Part shown: positions 45,963 to 57,163 of the stretch, in pieces
Layout: every line of letters begins with the position of its first letter
Numbering within the stretch: position 1 is the stretch's first letter
DNA from: Neoconidiobolus thromboides FSU 785
Lineage: Eukaryota; Entomophthoromycota; Entomophthoromycetes; Entomophthorales; Neoconidiobolaceae
Length of the DNA: 64,000 nucleotides
Assembly: GCA_025603075.1 (NCBI GenBank)
Contig: MU626337.1
Coordinates: 27,689-91,688 of the forward strand
Direction: 5' to 3'
Translations under genes and position numbers: made by a program
The notes under the pieces: generated by a model
Told to the model about the DNA's origin: nothing
The model's input: only the letters and a program-made list of their open reading frames with translations
The model's database searches: none

Positions 45963-47174
45963 CTAAGGGTAGGGTTTAAAATTAGTGATCGGGAATGTAT
46001 GTTCCATAACCTTATCGTTCTCAAATGCTCTACCATTATTTATTGGATCATTTTGATATATATAAGGGCTCTCGCTTGGTGGAATATTAATAGGAATGTT
46101 GATATTATATTGTTTTTCAAGCTTTATCCTTTCAAGTATCAACTCAGTGCGTTTGTACTCTAACTCAAGTTTTCTAATTGCTGCCCATTCTTTATGTTCC
46201 TCATGAGTTAAACGACGTGCCTCGGCTTCAGATTCTAATTGACTTTTGGCAAGTGCCATATAATCTTCATGGATTTTTTTACGATGAGCTAACTTACTTT
46301 CATAATAACCAGAACTGACATCGCTCTTGATAGCTTTTTCCACCCTTTCTGAAGCAGAAGTGTCTGTAGGTTTATCAGTAACATAATGTTGAGGCTCAGT
46401 GTTTATAAAATGAGTGTTAAGCTGGTGGTTAGCTTTACGACCGCGCCTACGACCAGGACCTTCTCTGAAAGTTGAATGTTCAGTTCCCTCGTTTTTAATT
46501 GTTACAATTTGTTCTCCATTTACTATTCTAGTTGTTGGAGAAGATCCTACACCTTCTTCATAACTACGAGCAAATGGCTCAGACTTGGCTTCTTGCTCAT
46601 AAGTTTCTGTACCATGAGTAGAGTAGGCATTTTTACTGGAAGATGGATTTAACTCTTGATCTAAAGGCTCAATATTCTCATTTTGGAAATTAAGTTCTGC
46701 TGGAGAACCAGAATAACTATTTTCATCTAAAGGAACAGGAAACGTACGAACTGCATCTTTGTCTGGATTTTGTAATGAAACGATTTTATCCATTTCATAA
46801 TAATAGCGGAAGATAGATTTGACTTTAGTTTGAGCTGTATCTATTCCAAGCGACAAATCACGTTCGGTGATAGGAATTCCTTGCTTAAGACGTAATTTAG
46901 TTGCTTGGTACTGACTTTCAAGGGAGTTCATTTTGTTATAGATCTGTCTGGAACTTTTTGAAGGGAGGAGCTCAGCTAAAGCTCTAATAGCTTTAGCTTT
47001 AATGCCAAAGTTATATAATTGAACATTACTTGGGTCTTTGAACCAATTAAAGAGGGTATCGATATCTTCATCTGACCACTTAGCACGTTCAGCAAACTGA
47101 CCGTTTAGGTTATCATTGGAAAGATACATATTAGTTGGTTTAGAATAAACTTGGGTGGTAGTTTCGTCGTCCAT
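45963..47174 (-). CDS. Myb/SANT-like DNA-binding protein
   Basis: A single-exon frame of 403 residues. Residues 32-95 (RAKWSDEDIDTLFNWFKD to SRQIYNKMNSLESQYQ) look like a Myb/SANT or trihelix-type DNA-binding domain, with Trp/Phe core spacing and a third helix. A basic GRRRGRK at about 242-248 resembles an AT-hook. A long charged, Lys/Glu/Leu-rich coiled coil runs from about 290 to 355. The layout suggests a nuclear transcription regulator that dimerises, but I do not recognise an orthologue. There is no signal peptide or membrane segment. Confidence 0.6.
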   Translation of the reverse strand: MDDETTTQVYSKPTNMYLSNDNLNGQFAERAKWSDEDIDTLFNWFKDPSNVQLYNFGIKAKAIRALAELLPSKSSRQIYNKMNSLESQYQATKLRLKQGIPITERDLSLGIDTAQTKVKSIFRYYYEMDKIVSLQNPDKDAVRTFPVPLDENSYSGSPAELNFQNENIEPLDQELNPSSSKNAYSTHGTETYEQEAKSEPFARSYEEGVGSSPTTRIVNGEQIVTIKNEGTEHSTFREGPGRRRGRKANHQLNTHFINTEPQHYVTDKPTDTSASERVEKAIKSDVSSGYYESKLAHRKKIHEDYMALAKSQLESEAEARRLTHEEHKEWAAIRKLELEYKRTELILERIKLEKQYNINIPINIPPSESPYIYQNDPINNGRAFENDKVMEHTFPITNFKPYP

Positions 47175-49156
47175 CTTAGTTTTGATAAAAAAATTAAAAA
47201 TAAAATAAAATAAAATTACTTTTTCAGTTATTAAATTTAAAAAGAATAATTAATTAATAATTATAATACAGCTATTTATTGGTAATAAATTCATAGCATT
47301 AAAATTTATATTTCTTATTTGTTAAATAAAATATAACATTTAAGCTAATAAAATTAGGTTAAATTTAAATTTATGCAATTTTGTTACAATCCGAAATACA
47401 AAATCTTAAGGCTAACCAATCATTGTCCTTTCGTTTGCAATTTTTCATATATTATAATTATAAAATAATCAAACAACAAATAAAAATTTATTAAATTAGA
47501 TTCAAGGATTGTATTATTAAGTGGTGGGGAAAAAATGTATAATTTGTACCATTTTTAAATTTAATTATAATTATTCTAAAAGCGTTAATATTTTGCAAGA
47601 TATTATTTGTTATCATGATTAAATATGGGAATGTAATATATTATTAATCTAAATTTGTATTTAGTAAAAAAAAGTCATATTATCAAGTAAATTATTTGAT
47701 ATAAATTATTTAATATTGATATAAATTATTTAATATTGATATAAATTGATATTTTAAGAGTTTATTGCATTGAATTTAGATAAGTGTTAAAATTTTATGA
47801 TTTATAATTTTATAATTTTATAACTTTATAACTTTATAATTTTATAACTTTATAATTTTATAAACGTTAATGGCTATAGTTTGCTCATGCTTCTAATTAG
47901 TTGAAAACAAATAGAATATTATTAGTTAATTTTAAAATTATAATCACATTTATAAACAGAACAGAACTATTAAAATTTTATAATTAAACTTAGCTAATGA
48001 TTTATATAACTTTGGAGTAATTTAAATGATATCAATGTTAGAATAATTATTTTGCGTCTTTAAATTAATAAATGAAGATTAATGAAGCTATAATACTCAA
48101 TATTAGATTTAATATTACAATAAATATAAATTGATATATAATGTAAAAATTTGAATAAAAGCTTGATAAACTCTAATAAATAAAAAATAACTTTTTTGTT
48201 ATAGTATATAAAACATTTATAATCAAACCACAGTCTTGAATTTATGATCAATAGCATTTTATTTTATATTGTGTATATTCTTAAACAAAATTTTTATAAA
48301 TACTAAAAAATTATAAAGAACACTTTCATATTAAAATTATTCAAAACTGAAATTAAATAAAGTAAAGAACAGAAAACAAAAAACTAGTATAAAGCTATAC
48401 TAATATATCATAGTAACTAAATAACAGTAGCTTATAAATATCATTAAGCCTATTAATATATTGTTCATATTAATATTGAATTATTTATTTATAGGCAATT
48501 ATCTAATCAGCCACTATTACAGCTACTGTAATTTTATTGTGACCTAATTTGCGGTAGTTTTTAAACCCAATTATTTTTTGCTCACTTTCTAAAATTTAAC
48601 ATTAATTTATACATGGGTTTAATAATTTTTTTCTTAAATGAGAAGTTAGCTGAGCTGAAATAGAGTTGCAACATCTGTTTCTTTAATTCAAAGTCAGATA
48701 GATTTAAATTTAGTTTTTAATTTGAATATAATCTAGTTAATTATTTCTCCATTATTCCTTGATTTACCGTATTATTTCTAAAACCTGCTTAAATTGAATA
48801 AAACACTTAGTAATTTTGGTCACGATTCAGAAGCAATGTATAACTTGTTGGTAAGCAAATACTCAGTGTAGTGGAAAATAATCGTAAAATAAACTTTATT
48901 TTATAATCAAGAATTAAAATAGTATCTAATGATGTACTTAGTTTAATAAATCGTAAAAGAATAATGTATTAATTAAAAGAATATATAGCTATTATTTTCA
49001 ATTTCCTTTTATTAATATAACTGGAATCTCATACTAAGATACTATTATGTTTATATTAAATAAGTTGATTATACAGTTTTTGTATAAGGCTTGAATTCTA
49101 GTATTTATTGAGACTTTATAATAGGTAATGTTTTTTAAAGAACAGTTTAAACAAGA
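47175..49156. other. Gene-free A+T-rich region
   Basis: It contains a tandem ATAAATTATTTAATATTG unit near 47.70-47.75 kb and a TATAATTTTATAACTT-type simple repeat near 47.80-47.86 kb. No gene is seen. Confidence 0.5.
47800..47863. repeat. TTTATAA-type simple repeat
   Basis: Imperfect tandem units of TTTTATAAC/T cover about 64 bp. Confidence 0.8.
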
Positions 49157-49569
49157 TGGAATTTGATAATGTCAATGATTCAACCCTAGCCAGATGTATA
49201 AATGCAATACTTCAAAAATAGCAGGTCCTCATAATTTTCTGATGAAAATTATTTTAACTTCAATGATTTGTCTCACTATATTGGGCTTTGAATTCGAACA
49301 CCACGGTTTTTTATAAAATAATAGCATTTATAGTGATTAATTAAAATGGTGTTTAAAAATATGAGTGAGTCTAGTAACGAAACTGGAAAAGTAAACGTTC
49401 AAATGGTTGGAAATTATCAAAAATCATGGAGTGCATTTGTATCACCATTATTGACACTTAAGAGAATGTACTGAGCATCAATAGACCTCTTCCTAATAAT
49501 CAATACAGATGCAGATTGAAAAAAGACTCAAATATAAGGCAGCGACCAAATCGTATAGACATTAAATAA
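49157..49569 (+). pseudogene. Possible small gene relic
   Basis: ATG 49157 opens a 21-codon frame (EFDNVNDSTLARCINAILQK). ATG 49346 opens a 42-codon protein-like frame, and a +1-shifted frame then stays open with similar quality (LSINRPLPNNQYRCRLKK) to TAA 49567-49569. The pieces look coding in composition but do not join without a shift or unseen introns. It may be a decayed gene or an unresolved small spliced gene. Confidence 0.25.
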
Positions 49570-50512
49570 ACAACTATAAAAGTAATATTTAAGTTTTTAC
49601 CAACTTACCCGTTTTATACCTAACCTATTCAACCTACACTACCATATATAATTTTATGAGCTGTCTTAAAATTGTTTAACACTTTTGAGTTTTTATTTAA
49701 AAGTAAAACTATGATTGGGGATAAAAGTAAAATGCAAACATTGCAAAGCGAAATAAGTAAATGTTTAATACTTTATTGCTACCACCTCACTAAAAAAACA
49801 AACTGAGAACAGAAAGAGAAAGCAAATATCAACGTCTTTATGGGACTTGATGCTTAATAACTAAAATAGTTGTATATTCGAAATATTTTTATATCTTAAA
49901 AGAAGACTTATAATACATTTTCTATTGGTGATTTTAAAATATAATTGCTGTGATATTTAGTTAAGGCATTAATGTTGTTATAAGCGTCTTTTCTCTCTTC
50001 TCATTTTACATTATAAATGCTAAAAGTGCCAAGATTTTATATGACTATAGATGCTAAACTCCTAGATATTCTTACCGCTACAGTAATGTAAATCCTTTCA
50101 CCTAAAATTGCTATCAGTGATATATCCCAGATAAAAAGCCAAGCTTTTTTTGTCTTTTTTCTAATATGGATAATAATCATTTTTATAATTTACTTAGGGA
50201 ATTCATTTATTCTATTTTATTATAGAATTGTAAACATGGATGTGTTTTTGAGTGTTTTGGTAATAAATAACTTAACTCCTTCATTGGACAGAAAATAGAT
50301 AAATAAACGAAAATAAAAATAATATATCCAAACACTTGATAAAAAAGTGCTTATATTGATGCTGCTATTATATATCATCATCGTTTATTTTATTAATTTA
50401 TCGATTTAATGAATTAAACTATTGGTATATTTTCACACTCTATCAGTATGGTAGTTCTATAAAACCGAAACCACTGTTTATTTATCAACTTTGCTAATTT
50501 TTTTATCAATAA
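49570..50512. other. Gene-free stretch
   Basis: No supportable feature; it ends at the promoter of the first Gly/Asn-rich gene. Confidence 0.4.
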
Positions 50513-50548
50513 AGATAAATTAATACTAGTAATATACTCATATAAAAG
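50513..50548 (+). promoter_or_regulatory. GATA-type box and TATA, family gene A
   Basis: AGATAAAT at 50513-50520 lies 28 bp (start to start) before TATAAAAG at 50541-50548, which in turn begins 41 bp before the ATG. Confidence 0.65.
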
Positions 50549-50581
50549 CAATGTAGCAAATTTAAAAAACAACATCAAAAA

Positions 50582-50974
50582 ATGAACAAATTTTTATTAA
50601 ATACCGTTGTTTTAGCTTTTATCGTTACCGTTTCTTCGCTTCCAGCATCAAGTGGTAATTACTTAGCCAAACGTGGCTTTAATTCTTTCTCTCCTTGCTA
50701 TGGATATGGCAGCGGTTTCAATAATTTCTATCCTGGCTATGGACTTGGTGGTTTTAATGGATATGGAGGATATGGAGGATTTAATAATTTTGGCTCGTTT
50801 GGCTTCCCAGGTGTAATTAATAATAATGCTTTCAATGCTAATGCTAATAACTTTAATGCACACGAGTTTGATCGTAATAAGGAGGCAGCTGTATTTGTTG
50901 ATAATGTACACAAAAACGATGTAAATGCCAACCATTTCAATGTTAATAAGCAAAATAATGCTGCTATCATCTGA
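50582..50974 (+). CDS. Small secreted Gly/Asn-rich protein A
   Basis: A 130-residue intron-free protein. Residues 1-19 form a signal peptide, and a Kex2-type site LAKR ends at residue 31. Residues 32-80 are rich in Gly, Tyr, Phe and Asn (YPGYGLGGFNGYGGYGG, then NNFGSFGFPGVINNN). The tail has two related blocks of alternating Asn with small or aromatic residues (NANANNFN and NANHFNVN), each followed by a Lys-containing segment ending in a hydrophobic run (KEAAVF and NNAAII). The C-terminus AAII is kept in the family. Cleavage at KR would release a mature polypeptide of about 99 residues into the secretory path. A wall, coat or amyloid-like structural role, or a peptide precursor, is inferred from composition. 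Its 3' flank is nearly identical to that of gene B. Confidence 0.8.
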   Translation: MNKFLLNTVVLAFIVTVSSLPASSGNYLAKRGFNSFSPCYGYGSGFNNFYPGYGLGGFNGYGGYGGFNNFGSFGFPGVINNNAFNANANNFNAHEFDRNKEAAVFVDNVHKNDVNANHFNVNKQNNAAII

Positions 50975-51143
50975 GTTTGTTGTAAAACTTAAAAAATAAA
51001 CATTTAAACTTTAAAATCATTTCTATTACGTTTTTTGAATATTAGTGATTTTTAATATGAAATTCGTAAGTTCAAACATTATTATATACACTCTTAGTTT
51101 ACATAAAAAACAGAGTTCTTTAGGTTCAAAAAAGAAATATATA

Positions 51144-51233
51144 TATGTTTTTTTTGGCTTTACTTTTTCTATCTTTTAAGTGCTATTTGAGTAGAAAGAT
51201 GGAAAAAACAGAGCCAAAAGAACACCCTCATAT
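51144..51233. mobile_element. Hairpin MITE, copy 16 (fold-back chimera)
   Basis: The left half is a reverse arm (TTTTTTTTGGCTTTACTTTT, then AAGTGCTATTTGAGTAGAAA). The right half is the forward version of the same arm (GATGGAAAAAACAGAGCC and AACACCCTCATA). The opposite terminal arm of the standard element is absent. Confidence 0.7.
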
Positions 51234-51335
51234 CTAATTCTATTCAGTAGATCAAAACCCTCCTACTATTTTACCATCGCCTCATCTGATCAGTATTATA
51301 AACAATTTCCAGGTTGACTCCAACTTGAAGTAGTC

Positions 51336-51512
51336 TTATTGTTTCTTCACTATCTCATCTACTTGATCTATCGAATCTTTATCAATTAAGGGATGTTTTG
51401 AATTTTTTACGTCAATAAAAGTATAATATAATAAAGCATCATTCTTTAATATCTTATGCTTTGAAGCTTTATTAGTATCAGCATTCGGTAGACACTTGTT
51501 ATATTTAACTAT
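51336..51512 (-). pseudogene. Coding relic, 58 codons
   Basis: A minus-strand frame, open from 51512 and ending in TAA at 51338-51336, reads with balanced protein-like composition (NKCLPNADTNKASKHK, then YYTFIDVKNSKHPLIDKD, ending EIVKKQ). It has no ATG and is closed upstream by a stop. The DNA is richer in G+C than its flanks. It could be a terminal exon or the remnant of a gene broken by the nearby repeats; the family is not recognised. Confidence 0.35.
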
Positions 51513-51555
51513 TTAATGATAGAAATTCAGTAATTTTACGACTTTGTTTAGTATT

Positions 51556-51655
51556 TAAGGATGTTTTCCTTGATTTTATCACTTTTTCCATTTTTCGAGT
51601 GTTGTTTGAATGGAAAGATTTAGTAAAATTTTTAAACAAAAAAATATATCCTCAT
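51556..51655 (-). mobile_element. Hairpin MITE, copy 17
   Basis: Reverse orientation, diverged: AAGGATGTTTTCCTTGATTT at the left, core CGAGTGTTGTTTGAATGG and ATCCTCATTT at the right. Confidence 0.7.
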
Positions 51656-51878
51656 TTTAACTCTTTATCAAATAACTAATACAACCATATAACACAAATT
51701 ACGATAAATTAAATTAGATACTGAATTTCATGATAGCTTGGCATTTAATGTCAAGTATTTGATATATTTAACACAATGAAAGTGAATAAAACAATACCAT
51801 TAAAAGTATCTAAATTGAAAGTTTAGTCGTTTTAATTAATGAGTTATTAATCAAGTTTGAAATTTCTTCTATCAATGT

Positions 51879-51913
51879 AGATAAATTAAGTTGATAATAT
51901 ACTCATATAAAAA
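51879..51913 (+). promoter_or_regulatory. GATA-type box and TATA, family gene B
   Basis: AGATAAAT starts 27 bp before TATAAAAA, which starts 41 bp before the ATG at 51947. Confidence 0.65.
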
Positions 51914-51946
51914 GAATGGGACAAATATTCAAAATAGCATCGAAAA

Positions 51947-52294
51947 ATGAACCAAATTTTATTAAATACCATTATTTTAGCTTTTGTTGCTACCATCTCT
52001 TCCGTTCCAGCATCAAGTGATAGTCGCTTATCCAGAAGAAGCTTCAACTCTTTTTATCCAGGTTATGGACTTGGTGGGTTTAATGGAGGGTATGGTGGAT
52101 TCAATAACTTTGGTTCTTTTGGATTTCCGGCTGTTATTAATAACAATGCTTTCAATGCTAATGCCAATCATTTCAATGCTAACGAATTTGACCGTAATAA
52201 AAAGGCAGCTGTATTTGTTGATAATGTACACAAAAATGATGTAAATGCCAACCATTTCAATGTTAATAAGCAAAACAATGCTGCTATCATCTGA
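51947..52294 (+). CDS. Small secreted Gly/Asn-rich protein B
   Basis: 115 residues, the closest relative of protein A, differing mainly by a shorter Gly/Tyr block. Signal peptide 1-19, dibasic RR at 30-31 in the context LSRRSF. The tail from VFVDNVHKNDVNANHFN to the C-terminal AAII is the same as in A. At least 35 bp after the stop codon are identical to the flank of gene A, including the AATAAA signal, which points to a recent tandem duplication. Confidence 0.8.
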   Translation: MNQILLNTIILAFVATISSVPASSDSRLSRRSFNSFYPGYGLGGFNGGYGGFNNFGSFGFPAVINNNAFNANANHFNANEFDRNKKAAVFVDNVHKNDVNANHFNVNKQNNAAII

Positions 52295-53962
52295 GTTTGT
52301 TGTAAAACTTAAAAAATAAACATTTAGACTTTAAGATCATTCTTATTATATCTCTCTTAAATATTGATAAGCTTCAAACTAAAATTTATAAATTTGAATG
52401 TTGACGCATTGAACAATTTTGGTGGGTTTATCAAGATCATATTTTCACTATCCCATACAAAAACTCAAATTAGTTAGTTAAGTAACCAGTTTGTTATTCA
52501 ACTTACAACTAAAGTTAATGGACATTTTAAAATTGTCTCAGAAAAGTAAATCAACAATTGTAGGAAAATAATGTTATCAAATTTGACTAGATTTACATTA
52601 AGCTTTATAAGTAAAAGGTACTTTTTAATTGATGAATTCTAGTAAAGAATTAGCACTAAAAATTTTATGCGTGTTTTTATGTTAGAATGAATACCTAATA
52701 ATAGTATAAAAAACTTTAAATTTTTATAACTTATAAAACATTAGCAAATATACAATGCAAAAATTATTACAAGAATCCTCTAATTAAGATAGAAAAGATC
52801 TTTTGATACAATAAAATAATCTAATGTCTATTTTTTATAGATTAAAAAGATAAAAAAAATTTTTTACGATTTAATTTATAAAATAAAAATTAGCCAATTG
52901 AAACTTTTATAATCTATTTGTATGAAAAATAAATTCTATACAACTAGACTCTATAAACTAGTTTTGTTTAAATATGATAAAAAGAAAGTAAATATTTTTC
53001 AAGCATCAATTTAGTGCAAAAATTTTCGCTGATTAATGTTGATAAATTTTAAGCATCTGTTTTCAAATCTTTGTAGCTGCAAATTAAACAATTAAATACA
53101 GTTATTTAATTGGCTAATTTACTTTACAGTGAACTTAGTAAAAAGATACTATGATTTTAGTAATTTCTATTTTTAATTTATCTATAAAAAGCAAATTAGT
53201 TTAAACTAAAAACTGAAGCAATACTTTAAAAAAGTATCAAAAAATCGCACGTCTATCAGATTTTAATATAACCTTATCTAAGAGTCTTTCTATACAGCCT
53301 TGGATTTAACTGCTAACTAATATAATCTAGTTATTTTGTCACTATTGTAACTACTCTATATAGCGATTCCATTTCTGTCAATAGACCTTTCGCATTTTAA
53401 AGTCAATAAAGTATCAATATGTAAAGATTCTCATAAATAATCTTATTTTTTAATGAAGAATCAGTTTTGAGAGTATACAATTGCAATGCTTGCATATTTT
53501 ACAAAATAATCTTTTTCTTACTTATAGAAACATTAGTTCTTGTAATCAATAATGTTTTATTTTTATTAATAAAAAAAACTAGGTTTTTTCATGAAAAGCC
53601 CTTGCAGTAAGGCCAATTTGTTATTAACTTATACTTTAGAGCTATGGTAGTACAAAGTGTTTGATATCCACTTACTATGCTTATTTATTTAATGACAAGA
53701 GTTTGGAAATTTTAGTAGTTATGTTTAACATTTTGACTCTTTATCACTTCACTAATATTATAGATTAATGGTTTGAGATAAATTAGATTATTTGATTTTA
53801 TGATGAGACTTGGCATTTACTCATAAATACGCTTAGCACATATACTATGATGGAAATAAACAAAGAATTTTATAATAGGCGTATAAATTGGTACTTTACC
53901 TATTTTAAATAAAAAACAATCTCTATTTACTCATCAAATTTATAACTTTAGTTTATCAATAT
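52295..53962. other. Gene-free A+T-rich region
   Basis: No hairpin element, gene or RNA feature is visible. Confidence 0.45.
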
Positions 53963-53998
53963 AGATAAATCAATATCGGTATTTTAGGCATATAAAAA
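53963..53998 (+). promoter_or_regulatory. GATA-type box and TATA, family gene C
   Basis: AGATAAAT starts 28 bp before TATAAAAA, which starts 41 bp before the ATG at 54032. Confidence 0.65.
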
Positions 53999-54031
53999 GA
54001 GGAAAATAAATCTTTAAAACATTATCAAAAA

Positions 54032-54445
54032 ATGAATAACTTCTTATTAAACACCATCCTTTTAGCCTTTACTGCTACTATTGCTTCACTTCCACCATCA
54101 GATGATGTTCATTTATCCAGAAGAGGTTTCGGCTCCTATCCAGGCTATGGGTTAAATGGTGGTTATAGTGGTTTAAACGCTGGCTCTAGTAATTTCTATC
54201 CTGGCTATGGACTTGGCGGGTTTGGTGGTGGATATGGCGGATATGGTGGGTTCAATAATTTTGGTTCTTTTGGTTTTCCAACTGTGATTACCAATGATGC
54301 TTTTAATGCTAATGCTAATAATTTCAATTTAAATGAGTTTGATAGTAACAAACAAGCAGCTGTGTTTACCGACAATGTTCATAGTAACAATGTAAATAGC
54401 AATAATGCTAATGTTAGTAAGCAGAATAGTGCTGCTATTATTTAA
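54032..54445 (+). CDS. Small secreted Gly/Asn-rich protein C
   Basis: 137 residues, the largest Gly/Tyr block of the plus-strand members. PGYGL occurs twice (following GSYPGYGLNGGYSG and NFYPGYGLGG), suggesting internal duplication of the first mature module. Signal peptide 1-19 and LSRR ending at residue 31. The tail keeps NANANNFN and AAII, but its Lys/His spacing differs from A and B (VFTDNVHSNNVNSNN), so this is an older paralogue. Confidence 0.8.
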   Translation: MNNFLLNTILLAFTATIASLPPSDDVHLSRRGFGSYPGYGLNGGYSGLNAGSSNFYPGYGLGGFGGGYGGYGGFNNFGSFGFPTVITNDAFNANANNFNLNEFDSNKQAAVFTDNVHSNNVNSNNANVSKQNSAAII

Positions 54446-55088
54446 AAATGGTACAAATTGTTCTAGAATAAATACTCTACAGTTTGAACTTGCTTTCATT
54501 TGTTTTACTTCTATAAAAATTTAAATATTTTTGTATCTATATATGATTTTTTTCTAAATTAATAAAGCTATTTGATTTCTAAAATTTAGCTAAAGAAACT
54601 GTATTTTGTTATTTGCCATTTCAAATCCAATGACATTACAATTCTCTATAAAGTTATTAATATGTTCTATCTTCTGTTTTTTTTGGTATTTGATGCCCTA
54701 TATCAGCTATTTTAAAAATTCGAATTACAAACTGATACCAGTTACTGCTTCAATCATGATCTTTATCACTTGATTCCTGTATATTTGACAACAGGGAAGA
54801 TTAAACTTGAAGTTCTATTTAGATTTGGTATAGCTTCAACGCTATTGTTTACCCTTACAAAAGATTTATTGGAATAGTTCTAATACTAACATTACATATC
54901 GATATCAATATAATCTAAGTTTGTCATTTGGTTTCTTATTAATTTATCAAATTAAAACACTATTTTATTAGCTATCTTTTTTTACATTCATCTTTACTAA
55001 TAGATTAAATATCAATAACCATTTATCAACTTTGAATCATCATATAAAATCGTAAAAGATTAATTAATAAGTAGTAAAAAACTACTCA
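54446..55088. other. Intergenic
   Basis: Nothing seen besides a degenerate AGATTAAT at 55057, which replaces the GATA-type box for the next family member. Confidence 0.4.
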
Positions 55089-55095
55089 TATAAAG
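55089..55095 (+). promoter_or_regulatory. TATA box, family gene D
   Basis: TATAAAG begins 43 bp before the ATG at 55132, with the family's TCA just upstream. Confidence 0.5.
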
Positions 55096-55131
55096 CCAAC
55101 TAAATACTTTCTTAATGAAATATTCCCCTAA

Positions 55132-55560
55132 ATGTATAAATACATATCAACCATTCTTATTTTAACTTCCTCCACTATTATTTTATCTCATTCAACATTA
55201 CCTAAAACTTGCTTATTTAAACAAGTATTTACCACTTTTCCATCTGTTTTTGATATCGATGAATTTTCAAACATCCAATACAACAATCGACCTCATTCTA
55301 CTCCACCTATTTTCAATTTAAATAATAATTTTGGATGGGCTGGAACTAACACGGTTAAGACTTCTCCATCGAATTTCAATTCATGTAGCCTTCCATCTAT
55401 ATTTGATGACAGCTGTTTAAATGCTAATATAACTACTTTTCGCAAATATGAAAGTAACAAAAACAAAAAAGCAACTATATAAACTGATAATATTCATAAG
55501 AAAAATGCAGATAAGGAGAGTGATAATAATATTAAATTTGATGTTGCTATTATTATTTAA
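55132..55560 (+). pseudogene. Diverged family member D with in-frame stop
   Basis: The frame from ATG 55132 gives 116 residues to TAA 55480-55482. In the same frame the next 25 codons to TAA 55558-55560 still carry the family tail (TDNIHKK and a final VAIII, compare VDNVHKK and AAII). The stop replaces a residue of the conserved AAVFVDN segment. A hydrophobic signal peptide is present (residues 1-20), but the dibasic site at 30-31 and the Gly/Tyr block are lost. It is most simply a decaying paralogue. Stop-codon readthrough or a sequencing error is possible. Confidence 0.65.
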
Positions 55561-55875
55561 GTTTAATAGTTGAATTATATTTTAAAATAAAATAGGTTTT
55601 TAGAGACTTAATATTTGAGAGCTATTATACTTAACTTTTTATAAAATTAAATAATTTATACAAATTCATATAATCAACTTGTTGCTCTTTCTATTATAAC
55701 AAAAGTTATTATTTAAACTAAGATAAAATAAAAAATAGTCGTGAATTATTGAAACAAAACACAATTAAAAATTTAAAACTATCATTATTATTTCATTATA
55801 TAAAAGTATAAAAACCTTCGGAAAGCACTCTTAATAGTTTTCAAAATAAATAACGAAAAACCTATAAATTAATTT

Positions 55876-56617
55876 CTATTGATTGTTAGTAGAGTCCATA
55901 CCAGGTGGAGAAGGTGGGGCTTTTTGTATATGATTTAATAGCTGAAAACCTTTTTTAAACACCGGTTTAATTAAATTAACTTCAAACCTAGTCAAATTAT
56001 CCATTTGTAAATGAGAATCATTAATGGCTTCAATACCCTTTCTAATTTTACTTTGTCTTTGTTCTTGTATTTCTTTTAATAAATTTCGAATAATATTACT
56101 TTCTTTGATATCATCAGAAGCTCTGAAAATAAAATGATAAACCCAAACTAAAAAAATTATTAATGTTTGACTTACTTATCCAATAACATCTTTGATATTT
56201 CCATAAAATTCTCATTCATTTTGCTAAATGTAGGCTCTTCTCTTTCTTCAGCTAGCCTCTTTTTTAAACTTTCTAAATGTAAAGTTTATTTTTAATCCTC
56301 TTTTAATAATAAAATATTAGCTCTTACCAATCGATAACCATTCTGGGGGTACAATTGAGCACTTATTCTTACTCTTTAAAACTAAAGCTAATCCTAATGG
56401 TACTTTACTCCTAAACGGTGGTTTAAATGGGCCTATAGCACCCTTATTAAATTTAACTTAAAGCTCGATTTAATCCTATTATAAATCACCGACTTACCGA
56501 AGATAATTGTAATCGATCCATTTTGAATTTTGGTCTTATTTCTATCATCTTTATCTCACTTAGGTATTCCAATTCATCGAATTCTAATTCTCCTCGTTGT
56601 CGTTTTTGTAATGCCAT
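55876..56617 (-). CDS. PSF2: GINS complex subunit Psf2
   Basis: Four exons (56617-56498, 56442-56328, 56272-56176, 56122-55876) encode 192 residues; human PSF2 is 185 and yeast 213. GINS joins Cdc45 and Mcm2-7 as the replicative CMG helicase in the nucleus. The order [54 protein letters not shown] and YMEISKMLL-type (here [16 protein letters not shown]) segments follows the family closely. The acceptor AAG at 56443 was chosen because the next upstream one would leave the frame broken. A short Pro-rich tail closes the protein. Confidence 0.87.
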
Positions 56618-57163
56618 TTCAAAAATTGAATTTTGTTTATTTTTTTTCAAATTGAGTCGTTTTTAATATCAGTCGCATTCACCAATAAACAGTTAGTAAG
56701 TAAATTAGCAAATAATAGTTATAGATTTTTGATTTAACTGGAAAGAATTCCATTCTAACATCTAATCCAATAAAACTACCCCATTATTAAATTTAGGTTC
56801 TTTGCTTAATAATATGATTTTAAAATATCAAAATATATAATAAACAAAAACGAGCGAGATATGAAATATGATGAAAAAGCAATAAAATTGAAAGCTGAAT
56901 AAACAAAAAACAATGATTCAATTAGCTTCATTTATTAGTGTAAAATTTCTTATTAAACAAAAATAAACAGTTCATCCCCTTCAACAACATTTCCAAATAT
57001 TTTCAACTTATGGGGGGTTCTATCGCATTGTCCGTTATCCAGACTGAAGCACCTAATTAATTATTAATATTTAAACATTTAATTAATAGATTTAAAATAC
57101 CAAAAATGAGCAGGACATTTAATCTAGAAATTATAAAACATTAAAAACAGAGGTTTTTAGTTA
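56618..57163. other. Intergenic upstream of PSF2
   Basis: No feature seen apart from presumed promoter sequence. Confidence 0.4.

Noticed and set aside
47621-47640. ATATGGGAATGTAATATAT as a further MITE copy
   Set aside because: Only about 12 bases match the left end and nothing else of the element follows.
50663-50970. Minus-strand frames opposite family gene A, with similar ones opposite B, E and F
   Set aside because: They mirror the repetitive Asn/Gly codons of the real genes and have no signal peptide or promoter.
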